Of a stretch of DNA of 64,000 bases, positions 45,678 to 54,476 are shown piece by piece. Each line of letters begins with the position of its first letter. Position 1 is the stretch's first letter. This DNA comes from JBAWWY01 sp037144355 (GTDB lineage: Bacteria > Bacillota > Clostridia > Peptostreptococcales > Anaerovoracaceae). The DNA is taken from positions 1-64,000 of the forward strand of contig JBAWWY010000005.1 in assembly GCA_037144355.1 (NCBI GenBank), in the 5' to 3' direction. The notes under the pieces were generated by a model, which had not been told where the DNA came from, did no database searches, and saw only the letters and a program-made list of their open reading frames with translations. The translations under genes were made by a program, and so were the position numbers.

Positions 45678-47981
45678 ATGAGTAACTTTTATGAAAACTT
45701 AAAAGCTAAAATTATTTCCGATCCAAAGAATTATTTATCTTCAAATGAATTCATCAAGCAACAATATCAATTCTTATGGGGAAACCAGTCTTTGTGCATC
45801 TGCAACATATCCCTGGATGACTGTCTTATTAATATCAATAATAAGTTTTGTGAAGTTACAGGATACACTGAGCAAGAATTGCTTTTAATGAAACTAATTG
45901 ATATTACACATTTTGACGATAGGGGAAAATATTCTGAGTTCAAGCAAAGATTAATAAATGGAGAAGAAAATATTTCTTCTGAATTGAGATATGTTCATAA
46001 AGACAAATCACAGATTTGGGCTTTAATAACAATTTCCATTTTGAAAAATGCAAAAAATAGGATAGATTCTTTTATTATTTCCGTAAATGATATTACCGAT
46101 AGAAAAAAAATTGAGAAAGAGCTTTTAGATAATGAAATAATCCTTTCGGAATCACAGAAAATAGCTCAGATTGGAAGTTTTGATGCGGATTTATTACTTG
46201 GAAATTGGAAGACTTCGAAGCAGGTAAATGAAATTTTTGGTATTGATGAAGACTGCCAATTCGGCATTAAAGCGTGGATAAGGACAATCCACCCATCATA
46301 TAGGAAGAAGATGGTGGAATATTTCAAATATGTACTCCAAAACAAGAGAAAGCTTGATTGTGAGTATAGAATCATGAGGGAGATCGATGGACAGTACAAA
46401 TGGGTGCATGTAATCGGAGAATTTGTTCTATCGAGTTCTGGAATTCCAATAAAAATCATGGGAACAGTTCAGGATATCACAGAGAGAAAATCTCTTGATG
46501 AGGCACTTGTTGAAAGCGAGGCAAGAAATAATTCCATGCTTGCAAATGTTTCCGATATTATTGCCATTATAGATAAAAACGGAATAATTGAATACATAAG
46601 TCCTAATTGTACCAATGTTTTTTCTGCTTTTCAAGAGAATATAATTGGGTCAAATGCCTGGACAACAGTACATCCTGATGATGTTGAAAGATTGAAAGAA
46701 GAGCTTGATTCCCTAATTAATTTCAAGGGTGGGAAAAAAGCAACAGAATACAGGCATAAACATGGCAATGGAGAAATTACCGAAATAGAATTGACAGCAA
46801 TAAATATGATGGATAATCCAACTATCAAGGGGATATTGGTCACATATCATAATATAACAGAAAAGAAAATATGGGAAAGAAAAATCATTTACTTAAATCA
46901 TCATGATACATTGACTGGACTTTACAACAGATTTTTCTTTGATGAAGAAGTAAGAAGGTTGGATAAAAAGAGGCAACTTCCCATATCTATTATTATGGGG
47001 GATATCAATGGTCTTAAATTAATAAATGATGCATTCGGCCATACGGAAGGCGATAACTTGCTAATCAATGTAGCAAGAATTTTAAAAAATAGCTTGAGAG
47101 CTGAGGACATACTGGCAAGGGTGGGTGGCGACGAATTTGCAGTAATATTGCCAAAGACATCAGAAGGAACAGTGGAGAAAATTGTAAAATCAATATATTT
47201 AAATTGCGCGGAGAGAAACAAGTCAGAGGAAACCGAGATTAAATTTGCGAGCATTTCATTAGGCGCTGCAACAAAAAACTATGAGGAAAAGTCAATTGAA
47301 ATAGTTAGAGAAGAAGCTGAAATAGAGATGTACAAGAGGAAGTTGCTTGAAAGTAAAAGCATCCATAGCTCTATAATGTCCACAATAAAAACGTCAATGT
47401 TGGAAAAGAGCTTTGACACCCAGGAACATGCGGAAAGACTTGTCAGCCTTTCTGCCGGCATAGGAAGAGAGCTAGGGTTAAACGACAATCAGATGAATGA
47501 TCTTCAACTTCTAGCCACACTTCATGATCTTGGGAAAATGGGCATAGACAAGGAATTGCTTGAAAAACCAAGATCGCTGAACAAAGAAGAAAAAACCGAG
47601 ATGAAGAGGCATCCAGAAATTGGATATAGAATCGCAAAATCATCGCCGGACTTAGTTCAACTATCGGACTTGATTCTAGCACATCATGAGTTTTGGGATG
47701 GATCGGGTTATCCCCAGGGGCTAAAAGGAGAAGAGATACCATTATTGTCCAGAATAATCTCAATTGTCGACGCTTATGATGCGATGACATCAGATAGGGC
47801 ATATAGGAATGCTATTTCAAAAGAAGAAGCAGTTGCGGAAATAATAAGGTGCAGTGGAAAACAATTTGACCCAAATATTTCTAAAATATTCTTAAGTCTT
47901 CTTGGGAAAGAGAAATCAGATAATAAAAATAAGATTGGAAGCTTTAACACTGACAATCTCATTCAAATGGTTTCTGGCTGA
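45678..47981 (+). CDS. PAS-PAS-PAS-GGDEF-HD-GYP c-di-GMP enzyme, second copy
   Basis: 767 residues, no membrane helix. Three PAS domains (about 35-145, 150-270 and 275-395), GGDEF at about 483-487 and HD-GYP with HD at about 616-617 and HHEFWDGSGYPQGLKGEE. It is a paralogue of the protein at 2278. Here the site before GGDEF reads RAED, a proper RxxD inhibitory site, whereas the paralogue has RAGE, so the two may differ in feedback. Binding site GGGGATGAATGC. It follows the pstS terminator, so it has its own promoter. Confidence 0.92.
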   Translation: MSNFYENLKAKIISDPKNYLSSNEFIKQQYQFLWGNQSLCICNISLDDCLININNKFCEVTGYTEQELLLMKLIDITHFDDRGKYSEFKQRLINGEENISSELRYVHKDKSQIWALITISILKNAKNRIDSFIISVNDITDRKKIEKELLDNEIILSESQKIAQIGSFDADLLLGNWKTSKQVNEIFGIDEDCQFGIKAWIRTIHPSYRKKMVEYFKYVLQNKRKLDCEYRIMREIDGQYKWVHVIGEFVLSSSGIPIKIMGTVQDITERKSLDEALVESEARNNSMLANVSDIIAIIDKNGIIEYISPNCTNVFSAFQENIIGSNAWTTVHPDDVERLKEELDSLINFKGGKKATEYRHKHGNGEITEIELTAINMMDNPTIKGILVTYHNITEKKIWERKIIYLNHHDTLTGLYNRFFFDEEVRRLDKKRQLPISIIMGDINGLKLINDAFGHTEGDNLLINVARILKNSLRAEDILARVGGDEFAVILPKTSEGTVEKIVKSIYLNCAERNKSEETEIKFASISLGAATKNYEEKSIEIVREEAEIEMYKRKLLESKSIHSSIMSTIKTSMLEKSFDTQEHAERLVSLSAGIGRELGLNDNQMNDLQLLATLHDLGKMGIDKELLEKPRSLNKEEKTEMKRHPEIGYRIAKSSPDLVQLSDLILAHHEFWDGSGYPQGLKGEEIPLLSRIISIVDAYDAMTSDRAYRNAISKEEAVAEIIRCSGKQFDPNISKIFLSLLGKEKSDNKNKIGSFNTDNLIQMVSG

Positions 47982-48015
47982 AAGTTCATCCACTCAGCTT
48001 TTGCTATTTAATTAT

Positions 48016-48417
48016 TTAACATTCTAAAGTCAGGGACACCATTACACAGGACCCGTCATTAATTGCTTTAAAGCCATTGGTAGAAGCATAGGAAACTATT
48101 TCATCATTATACGTTCCAGGTTGAAGCCAGATATAGGGAAACTTGGTAGAATCTAAAGATTTTAAACTTTCAAGTGTTGCACTAGGTGGAATGACAATGT
48201 CTATAACGTCAGGAACCTTTGGAAGATCATCAATACTCTTATAACATTTAATTCCAGATTCAATTTCATCATAATTTGGATTTACAGCATAAGCCTCATA
48301 TCCATATTCAATCAACATATGCAAAATGTGGTTTGCAGGTTTGGATTTATTTGGAGTTGCGCCAACTACCGCCCACACTTTTTTGCCTAGCATTTCTTTT
48401 ATAAGTTCCTTGCTCAT
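48016..48417 (-). CDS. CoA-binding domain protein (YccU-like)
   Basis: 133 residues forming one Rossmann-type CoA-binding domain: VWAVVGATPNKSKPANHI, YAVNPNYDEIESGIKCYKSI, VPDVIDIVIPP and IWLQPGTYND. Homologues resemble the nucleotide-binding part of succinyl-CoA synthetase alpha subunits; function is unknown. A GGAGGTAAC binding site is present. It is divergent from the glycine riboswitch and gcv operon. Confidence 0.88.
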   Translation of the reverse strand: MSKELIKEMLGKKVWAVVGATPNKSKPANHILHMLIEYGYEAYAVNPNYDEIESGIKCYKSIDDLPKVPDVIDIVIPPSATLESLKSLDSTKFPYIWLQPGTYNDEIVSYASTNGFKAINDGSCVMVSLTLEC

Positions 48418-48513
48418 ATTTGTTACCTCCTACATGATTCAATTGGTTGCTTATTTGATTGTATCATGTTAGTATCAAATAAAGAATAACTTAATAAAAT
48501 TTGGATGAAAATA

Positions 48514-48684
48514 GCGGGAGAGCCTATGGAGTAATGTTCATAGCACCGAAGGAATAACTTTGGATATGCCATATTCAAGGGATGATCTCAGGTAACAGGA
48601 CCGCTATGGGACATATCTCTGGAAAGCGAAAGCACCGAAGGGGCAATTTCATTTTTGAAAGAATCTCTCAGGTCAATAACAGAG
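48514..48684 (+). ncRNA. Tandem glycine riboswitch
   Basis: Two glycine aptamers in series. Aptamer 1 (about 48514-48605) has GCGGGAGAG, GCACCGAAGGA and CTCAGGTAACAGGACCGC. Aptamer 2 (about 48612-48684) has CTCTGGAAAGC, GCACCGAAGGGGCAA and CTCAGGTCAATAACAGAG, its P1 stem being CTCTG with CAGAG. These are the family's signature blocks. It controls the gcv operon that follows, activating it when glycine is plentiful (established for this class). The 320-bp gap 48418-48737 is mostly this element and its terminator. Confidence 0.97.
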
Positions 48685-48712
48685 CAGAAGGCATCGTGCT
48701 TTCTGTTTTTTT
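48685..48712 (+). terminator. Riboswitch expression-platform terminator
   Basis: CAGAAGGCA (48685-48693) pairs with TGCTTTCTG (48697-48705) over a TCG loop, followed by seven T residues. It starts directly after the second aptamer's P1 stem and precedes gcvT by 25 bp, so it is the regulated terminator of the switch. Confidence 0.85.
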
Positions 48713-48737
48713 GTATAATTATGGGGGGAATGTGGAA

Positions 48738-49856
48738 ATGGAAGAAGAAAAAAACATGTCGATGAAGACGTCTCTATATGAGCAACATGTTGAGCTTGGA
48801 GCTAGGATTGTTGAATTCGGAGGTTACTTGCTTCCTGTCCAATATGGGCAAGGAGTTATTTCAGAGCATAACGCAGTTAGAACTAAGGCTGGATTATTTG
48901 ATATTTCACACATGGGTGAATTGATAATAACCGGGGAGGATGCACTCTCAAATATGCAATATCTTCTGTCAAATGATTTTGAGGATATGGCCGTTGGCAA
49001 GGCAAGGTATAGTCCAATGTGCAACGAGAATGGGGGCACCATTGACGACCTGATTGTTTATAAGCTTTCCGAGCAAAGTTATATGTTGGTGGTGAATGCA
49101 GCAAACAGGGTAAAGGATTTTGACTGGATTGCGCAAAATATTTTTGGAGACGCAGAGCTTGAAGATATTTCGGACGAAATTTCCCTGATATCACTAGCTG
49201 GGCCTGAATCGGAAAATATACTTCTCAAGTTGATGAATAAAGCTGAAATCCCAGGGAAATATTATACATTTGTGGAGAAGGCAAAAGTCTCCACGGTTGA
49301 ATGCATAGTTTCAAGGACTGGGTATACTGGAGAAGACGGATTCGAGTTCTACTGCAGCAATGGAGACGCGCCTGTGCTTTGGGAAATGCTCATTGCCGCG
49401 GGCAGCGAATTTGGACTTGTTCCATGCGGACTTGGGGCAAGGGATACTTTGAGACTTGAAGCGGCTATGCCTCTATACGGCCACGAGTTAAGCGAAGATA
49501 TATCCCCTGTTGAAGCAGGATTGTCTCATTTCGTTCATATGGATAAGGCTTATTTCATTGGGAAAGACGGAATAATTGAAAGAGGCCCAATCGTCAGGGA
49601 AAGAGTTGGTCTTAAAATAACTTCAAGAGGAATCGCCAGGGAAGAATCCAACATATACTTAGAAGATATGAACGTTGGAACAACGACTTCCGGAAACATG
49701 GCTCCATATTTAGGTTATGCCATTGCAATGGGCATGGTTGACAAGAGATTTTCCCAGATTGGAAATACTTTGGAAATTGATGTTAGAGGGAAAAAGCTGG
49801 TAGCCGAAATTGTTGCGATGCCTTTTTATAAAAGAGAAAAGAAAAGTTCAAAATAA
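48738..49856 (+). CDS. gcvT: Glycine cleavage system T protein (aminomethyltransferase)
   Basis: 372 residues. It takes the aminomethyl group from lipoylated GcvH to tetrahydrofolate, releasing ammonia and 5,10-methylene-THF. Conserved segments are YEQHVELGARIVEFGGYLLPVQY, GLFDISHMGEL, GGTIDDLIVY, SRTGYTGEDGFEFY and LGARDTLRLEA. The frame is open back into the riboswitch, but ATG 48738 with GGGGGG upstream is the real start; ATG 48756 is a second option. First gene of the riboswitch-controlled gcv operon. Confidence 0.96.
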   Translation: MEEEKNMSMKTSLYEQHVELGARIVEFGGYLLPVQYGQGVISEHNAVRTKAGLFDISHMGELIITGEDALSNMQYLLSNDFEDMAVGKARYSPMCNENGGTIDDLIVYKLSEQSYMLVVNAANRVKDFDWIAQNIFGDAELEDISDEISLISLAGPESENILLKLMNKAEIPGKYYTFVEKAKVSTVECIVSRTGYTGEDGFEFYCSNGDAPVLWEMLIAAGSEFGLVPCGLGARDTLRLEAAMPLYGHELSEDISPVEAGLSHFVHMDKAYFIGKDGIIERGPIVRERVGLKITSRGIAREESNIYLEDMNVGTTTSGNMAPYLGYAIAMGMVDKRFSQIGNTLEIDVRGKKLVAEIVAMPFYKREKKSSK

Positions 49857-49882
49857 ATATTAAAGTTGATGGAGGTAGGATT

Positions 49883-50266
49883 ATGAGCATTGTTTTAGAT
49901 GATTTGATGTACACAAGTTCCCACGAATGGATTAGATTCATTGACAAGGATACAGTTGAGATAGGAATTACGGATTTTGCACAGCATGAACTTGGGGATA
50001 TTGTATTTGTGAATCTGCCAAATGTGGGAGATGAACTGATTATGGGCGAGGTTTTTTCGGATGTGGAATCCGTCAAAGCTGTATCGGATATATATTCGCC
50101 AATTACTGCAGAGGTTTTGGAAGTTAATGAAGCATTGCTTGACAATCCAGCACTGCTTAATTCCTTGCCATATGACGCCTGGTTGATTAGGGCTGGAGAT
50201 GTAAGCGAAAAAGAAGATCTTCTCAACAAAGAAGAATATGAAGAGTTGATCGCAAAGGAGGCTTGA
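49883..50266 (+). CDS. gcvH: Glycine cleavage system H protein
   Basis: 127-residue lipoyl carrier protein that shuttles the aminomethyl intermediate between the P, T and L proteins. The lipoyl-lysine is K65 in DVESVKAVSD. The domain is complete, with the typical HEWIRF start and the LLDNPALLNSLPYDAWLI end. GGAGG precedes ATG 49883; the gap to gcvT is 26 bp and gcvPA follows after 2 bp. No lipoyl synthase or ligase gene is in the window. Confidence 0.97.
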   Translation: MSIVLDDLMYTSSHEWIRFIDKDTVEIGITDFAQHELGDIVFVNLPNVGDELIMGEVFSDVESVKAVSDIYSPITAEVLEVNEALLDNPALLNSLPYDAWLIRAGDVSEKEDLLNKEEYEELIAKEA

Positions 50267-50268
50267 TT

Positions 50269-51597
50269 ATGGCAGGTTATATACCTTGTACTAAAAATGA
50301 CAAGGAGGAAATGCTCAACGCCATAGGAATAAAAAGTACTGCGGAACTTTTTTCTCATATACCAAGAGAAGTCATGCTTGAAAACGGACTCGATCTTCCA
50401 TCTGGAATGAGCCAACTGGAAGTTCTGAAGCTAATGGAGAATATTGCTGGGGAAAACAAGGTATTTAAAAGCATATTCAGAGGCGCTGGTGCCTACAACC
50501 ATTATATCCCTTCAGTAGTGAAATATATCACTGCAAAAGAAGAATTTGTCACAGCTTATACTCCATATCAGGCTGAAGTAAGTCAAGGCTTGCTGCAATC
50601 CATATTCGAATTTCAGACTATGATTTGCGAATTGACTGGAATGGATGTGGCCAATGCATCAGTATATGATGGAGCGACCGCCTGCGCTGAAGCAATAATG
50701 ATGTGTGTTGAAAAGGGAAAAAGAAAAACAATTGTTTCAGAAACAGTGAACAGCGACTGGCTTAGGGTAATTGAAACATATTGTGAGCCTCTAGGCATTG
50801 AAGTAATCATTGCAAAATCAAAAGAAGGTGGGACAGACCAGGAAGCACTTGCCCAATTGATTGATGAGGCAACAGGTTCTATTCTAATCCAGCAACCCAA
50901 TTTTTACGGAGTGATTGAAGATGCTTGCAAACTAGGAGATATTGCCCATAATTGCGGGGCAAAGTTTATTATGAGTGTAAATCCAATAGCCGCAGCCATA
51001 CTAAAAACACCAGCTGAATGCGGCGCCGACATTGCTGTCGGTGAAGGGCAGCCAATGGGAATACCTTTGTCATTTGGCGGTCCTTATATAGGATTCATGG
51101 CTGCAAGCCAGCAAATGCTTAGAAGACTGCCTGGCCGGATTGTAGGGGAAACTCTTGATATCAATGGTAAAAGGGCATATGTTTTGACACTTCAGGCTAG
51201 AGAACAACATATAAGAAGAGAAAAGGCGTCAAGCAGCATTTGCTCAAATCAGGCATTATGCGCATTAACAGTTGCCACGTATCTTGGAGCAATGGGGCCA
51301 AATGGTTTGACTAATGTTGCTGAAAATTCCATGGCAAAGGCCTCATATCTTGCCGATGAAATTTGCAAAATACCAGGCTTTAAATTGGAATTCAAGAAAC
51401 CTTTCTTCCACGAATTTGTAACTTCGATTTCAATAGATTCAAATGTAATATTGGGAGCATTGGAAAAGCATGGCATCTTGGGAGGCCTTCCAATAGATGT
51501 AGAGGGGAAGCAATGCATATTATGGTGTGCCACTGAAATGAATTCGGAAGAAGATATCGACCAGATGGTTGGGATTCTAAGGGAGGTGGCAAAATGA
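50269..51597 (+). CDS. gcvPA: Glycine dehydrogenase (decarboxylating) subunit 1
   Basis: 442 residues, the N-terminal half of the PLP-dependent P protein, which in Bacillota is split in two. MAGYIPCTKNDKEEMLNAIGI, GAGAYNHYIPSVVKYI, TAYTPYQAEVSQG and the REQHIRREKASSSICSNQAL segment are typical. It lacks the PLP lysine, which lies on subunit 2. ATG 50269 follows AAAGGAGG; a TTG at 50263 overlaps the gcvH stop. The 3' end overlaps gcvPB by 4 bp (ATGA), fitting balanced synthesis of both halves. Confidence 0.96.
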   Translation: MAGYIPCTKNDKEEMLNAIGIKSTAELFSHIPREVMLENGLDLPSGMSQLEVLKLMENIAGENKVFKSIFRGAGAYNHYIPSVVKYITAKEEFVTAYTPYQAEVSQGLLQSIFEFQTMICELTGMDVANASVYDGATACAEAIMMCVEKGKRKTIVSETVNSDWLRVIETYCEPLGIEVIIAKSKEGGTDQEALAQLIDEATGSILIQQPNFYGVIEDACKLGDIAHNCGAKFIMSVNPIAAAILKTPAECGADIAVGEGQPMGIPLSFGGPYIGFMAASQQMLRRLPGRIVGETLDINGKRAYVLTLQAREQHIRREKASSSICSNQALCALTVATYLGAMGPNGLTNVAENSMAKASYLADEICKIPGFKLEFKKPFFHEFVTSISIDSNVILGALEKHGILGGLPIDVEGKQCILWCATEMNSEEDIDQMVGILREVAK

Positions 51598-53057
51598 AAC
51601 TTATATTTGAAAAGAGCATAAAAGGAAGAGGAACAGAATATGTGCCAAGGTTTGATTATATTGGATTGAATATAATATCCAGTGAGATGAAAAGAGAAAA
51701 GGCGCCTGGCTTCCCAGAGATAGCCGAAACCGACCTGCTTCGCCATTATACAGAATTAATAAAGAGAACTTATGGCGTGAACAGCGGCTTTTATCCTTTG
51801 GGTTCATGTACGATGAAATATAACCCAAGAATCAATGAAGAGGTTTCTTCACTGAAGGGATTTACAAATATCCATCCATTGCAGCCAATAGAAACAGCCG
51901 AAGGTTGCAGGCATGTGCTAAAGCTTGCTGAAAAATACCTCTGCGAGATTACAGGAATGGACAAGATGACATTTCAACCCTCAGCTGGGGCGCAGGGAGA
52001 ATTTACCGGGTTACTTCTTATTAGGGCATATCACAAGAGCAGAAACGATATCGCTAGAACAAAAATCCTTATTCCCGATTCCGCTCATGGAACAAATCCA
52101 GCAAGTGCTGCAATGGCAGGCTTTCAAGTGGTAAATATTCCATCCAGGGAAGACGGCTGCATAGATTTGGAAAGGCTGAGGGAACTTGCAGGTGAAGACA
52201 CAGCGGGCTTGATGCTTACAAATCCAAACACATTAGGCATATTTGAAAAAGACATAATGGAAATTACAAGGATTATTCACCAATCTGGCAGCCTTGTTTA
52301 TTACGATGGAGCAAATCTAAACGCTATAATGGGGCAGATCAGGCCTGGTGATATGGGTTTCGATGTGATACATCTTAACCTTCATAAGACATTCTCAACT
52401 CCCCATGGCGGCGGCGGTCCAGGAAGTGGACCAGTGGGCTGCAAAGAATTTCTGGCAGAATTCCTTCCGATGTCGAATTATTTCACTTCATCAGAGGATT
52501 CACAATATGAGTTTCCCCGTGTTAATGTTGGACAAAAAAGCATTGGCAAGGTAAAGGCGTTCCATGGCAACTTCCTTGTTGTCGTAAGAGCGTTGACCTA
52601 TATAATGACATTGGGAAAAGAAGGAATTTCAGAAGCCTCGGAAATGGCTGTCCTTAATTCCACATATTTGAAGACAAGGCTTTCGGAAGATTATGATGTC
52701 GCCAACACAGGAAATACCATGCACGAATTCGTCATAACAATGGAGGAAGTCAAGAAAAAATATGGTGTTTCAGCTTTGGACGTGGCGAAGAGATTGTTGG
52801 ATTACGGAATTTATCCCCCTACTATGTATTTCCCAATGATAGTCAAAGAAGCATTGATGGTCGAACCTACGGAGACGGAATCATTGGAAACACTAAATAA
52901 GGTTGTCGATATTTTCAAATCCATCTTTGATGAAATTATTAATAATCCAGAAAAGTTAAAAAATGCTCCAGTGACCACACCTGTTGGCAGGCTTGACGAA
53001 GTAATGGCGGCAAGAATTCCCAAGTTGAAATATGAAAAGGAAATTATTATTAATTAA
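51594..53057 (+). CDS. gcvPB: Glycine dehydrogenase (decarboxylating) subunit 2
   Basis: 487 residues, the C-terminal half of the P protein, which binds PLP through K265 in NLHKTFSTPHGGGGPG. It decarboxylates glycine and loads the aminomethyl group onto GcvH. Other family segments are YPLGSCTMKYNPR, PSAGAQGEFTGL, AHGTNPASAAM and MYFPMIV. The ATG overlaps the gcvPA stop, with GGGAGGTGGC as binding site. Confidence 0.97.
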   Translation: MKLIFEKSIKGRGTEYVPRFDYIGLNIISSEMKREKAPGFPEIAETDLLRHYTELIKRTYGVNSGFYPLGSCTMKYNPRINEEVSSLKGFTNIHPLQPIETAEGCRHVLKLAEKYLCEITGMDKMTFQPSAGAQGEFTGLLLIRAYHKSRNDIARTKILIPDSAHGTNPASAAMAGFQVVNIPSREDGCIDLERLRELAGEDTAGLMLTNPNTLGIFEKDIMEITRIIHQSGSLVYYDGANLNAIMGQIRPGDMGFDVIHLNLHKTFSTPHGGGGPGSGPVGCKEFLAEFLPMSNYFTSSEDSQYEFPRVNVGQKSIGKVKAFHGNFLVVVRALTYIMTLGKEGISEASEMAVLNSTYLKTRLSEDYDVANTGNTMHEFVITMEEVKKKYGVSALDVAKRLLDYGIYPPTMYFPMIVKEALMVEPTETESLETLNKVVDIFKSIFDEIINNPEKLKNAPVTTPVGRLDEVMAARIPKLKYEKEIIIN

Positions 53058-53090
53058 TTTATTTATTTATTATAATTCGAGGTGCTTATA

Positions 53091-54476
53091 ATGGTAAAAA
53101 GCTATGACATCGCTGTGATTGGCGCTGGACCTGCAGGTTATACAGCGGCTATAAAGGCCGCCGAGCTTGGCTTTTCGGTCTGCCTGATAGAGAGAAATGA
53201 AGTAGGGGGGACTTGCCTGAATGCTGGTTGCATACCAACTAAGACATTGATTCATACCGGAAATATCTTCCGCGAAATCAGAGATTTTGAGAAAAACGGC
53301 ATATTCGGATTGAATATTGAGTCATCCTATATCGATATGGAAAAATTGCAGGAGCGGAAAGAAGAAGTCGTTCAAAGGCTTAAAAACGGAATACTTTACT
53401 TGCTCAAGAAGAATAATATTGATTTGATAGCAGGGGAAGCCTCCATACAAGATGTAAATTTAATCTTGGTAGGCGAAACTGAAATCTCAGCAACTTATAT
53501 TATTATTGCAACTGGAAGCAAGCCAATAAAACTCCATATACCCGGGGCGAATCTTCCGAATGTGGTTTATAGCGAAGAGCTATTATCCAAAAGAGACAGG
53601 GCATATGAAGAACTGATAGTCATTGGTGGTGGTGTAATAGGAGTTGAATTCGCAATGCTCTATAATTCCCTAGGTTGCAAAGTCACCATAATCGAGGCCT
53701 TGGAAAACCTTCTTCCAGAAATGGATAAGGAAATATCTCAAAATATAAGTTCTATAATGAAAAAACGAGGAATAAAAATCCTCACAAAAACTACTTTGAA
53801 AAAAATCGAAACGGACATGGAGTTGAGCAACGAGCCGAGACTAATATGTACTGCGATTTTGAAAGACAAGGGCAAGGAGGAGATCATAGCTTGTGATGGA
53901 GTGTTGATTGCGGTTGGTAGGAAAGCAGAATATGAGAACCTTTTTACTGGCAGACTGGCGTTTGGCGTTGAAGGGAATCGTATTTTGGCAGATCAGGATT
54001 TTCAGACAAACATCAAAGGGATATATGCAATAGGTGATGTCTCATCCAAAATCCAACTTGCTCATATGGCTTCAGCCCAGGGGACCAGCCTTGCTTTTGC
54101 GCTAAGCGGGAGAAAAGGAGAAATTGACTTGAATACTGTGCCATCTTGCGTATATACAAGCCCGGAAATCGCTTCGGTGGGAATGACTCTTGAGCAGGCG
54201 GAAAATCAAAATATTAAAGCAAAAGAGTTAAAAGTCCAAATGCAAGGGAACGGAAAATCGGTCATAGAAAAACAAGAAAGAGGATTTATAAAAGTCATTA
54301 TTGAAGAGGAAAGCGAAAAAATAATCGGCGCCCACATTATATGCAATAGGGCTACCGATATGATTTCAGAGTTTGTTTTAGCTATTTCTTTGGGATTAAC
54401 CAGGAGAGATTTGGCTAATATCATCAGGCCCCACCCAACTTATTCAGAATCTATTTCTGAGGTTCTTTTTCAATAA
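53091..54476 (+). CDS. lpdA: Dihydrolipoyl dehydrogenase (L protein)
   Basis: 461 residues. FAD-binding GxGxxG in IAVIGAGPAGYTAA, redox disulfide C42/C47 in GGTCLNAGCIP, NAD-binding IGGGVIGVEFA and the C-terminal His-Glu region RPHPTYSESISE. It reoxidises dihydrolipoyl-GcvH with NAD+. ATG 53091 follows GAGGTGCTTATA; the in-frame GTG at 53082 lies inside that site. Last gene of the gcv operon; its 3' end overlaps the convergent mnmA gene by 26 bp, with no terminator visible. Confidence 0.95.
   Translation: MVKSYDIAVIGAGPAGYTAAIKAAELGFSVCLIERNEVGGTCLNAGCIPTKTLIHTGNIFREIRDFEKNGIFGLNIESSYIDMEKLQERKEEVVQRLKNGILYLLKKNNIDLIAGEASIQDVNLILVGETEISATYIIIATGSKPIKLHIPGANLPNVVYSEELLSKRDRAYEELIVIGGGVIGVEFAMLYNSLGCKVTIIEALENLLPEMDKEISQNISSIMKKRGIKILTKTTLKKIETDMELSNEPRLICTAILKDKGKEEIIACDGVLIAVGRKAEYENLFTGRLAFGVEGNRILADQDFQTNIKGIYAIGDVSSKIQLAHMASAQGTSLAFALSGRKGEIDLNTVPSCVYTSPEIASVGMTLEQAENQNIKAKELKVQMQGNGKSVIEKQERGFIKVIIEEESEKIIGAHIICNRATDMISEFVLAISLGLTRRDLANIIRPHPTYSESISEVLFQ

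Noticed and set aside
48582..48737. Extension of gcvT upstream to 48582
   Set aside because: This stretch is the second glycine aptamer and its terminator; the frame is open by chance.
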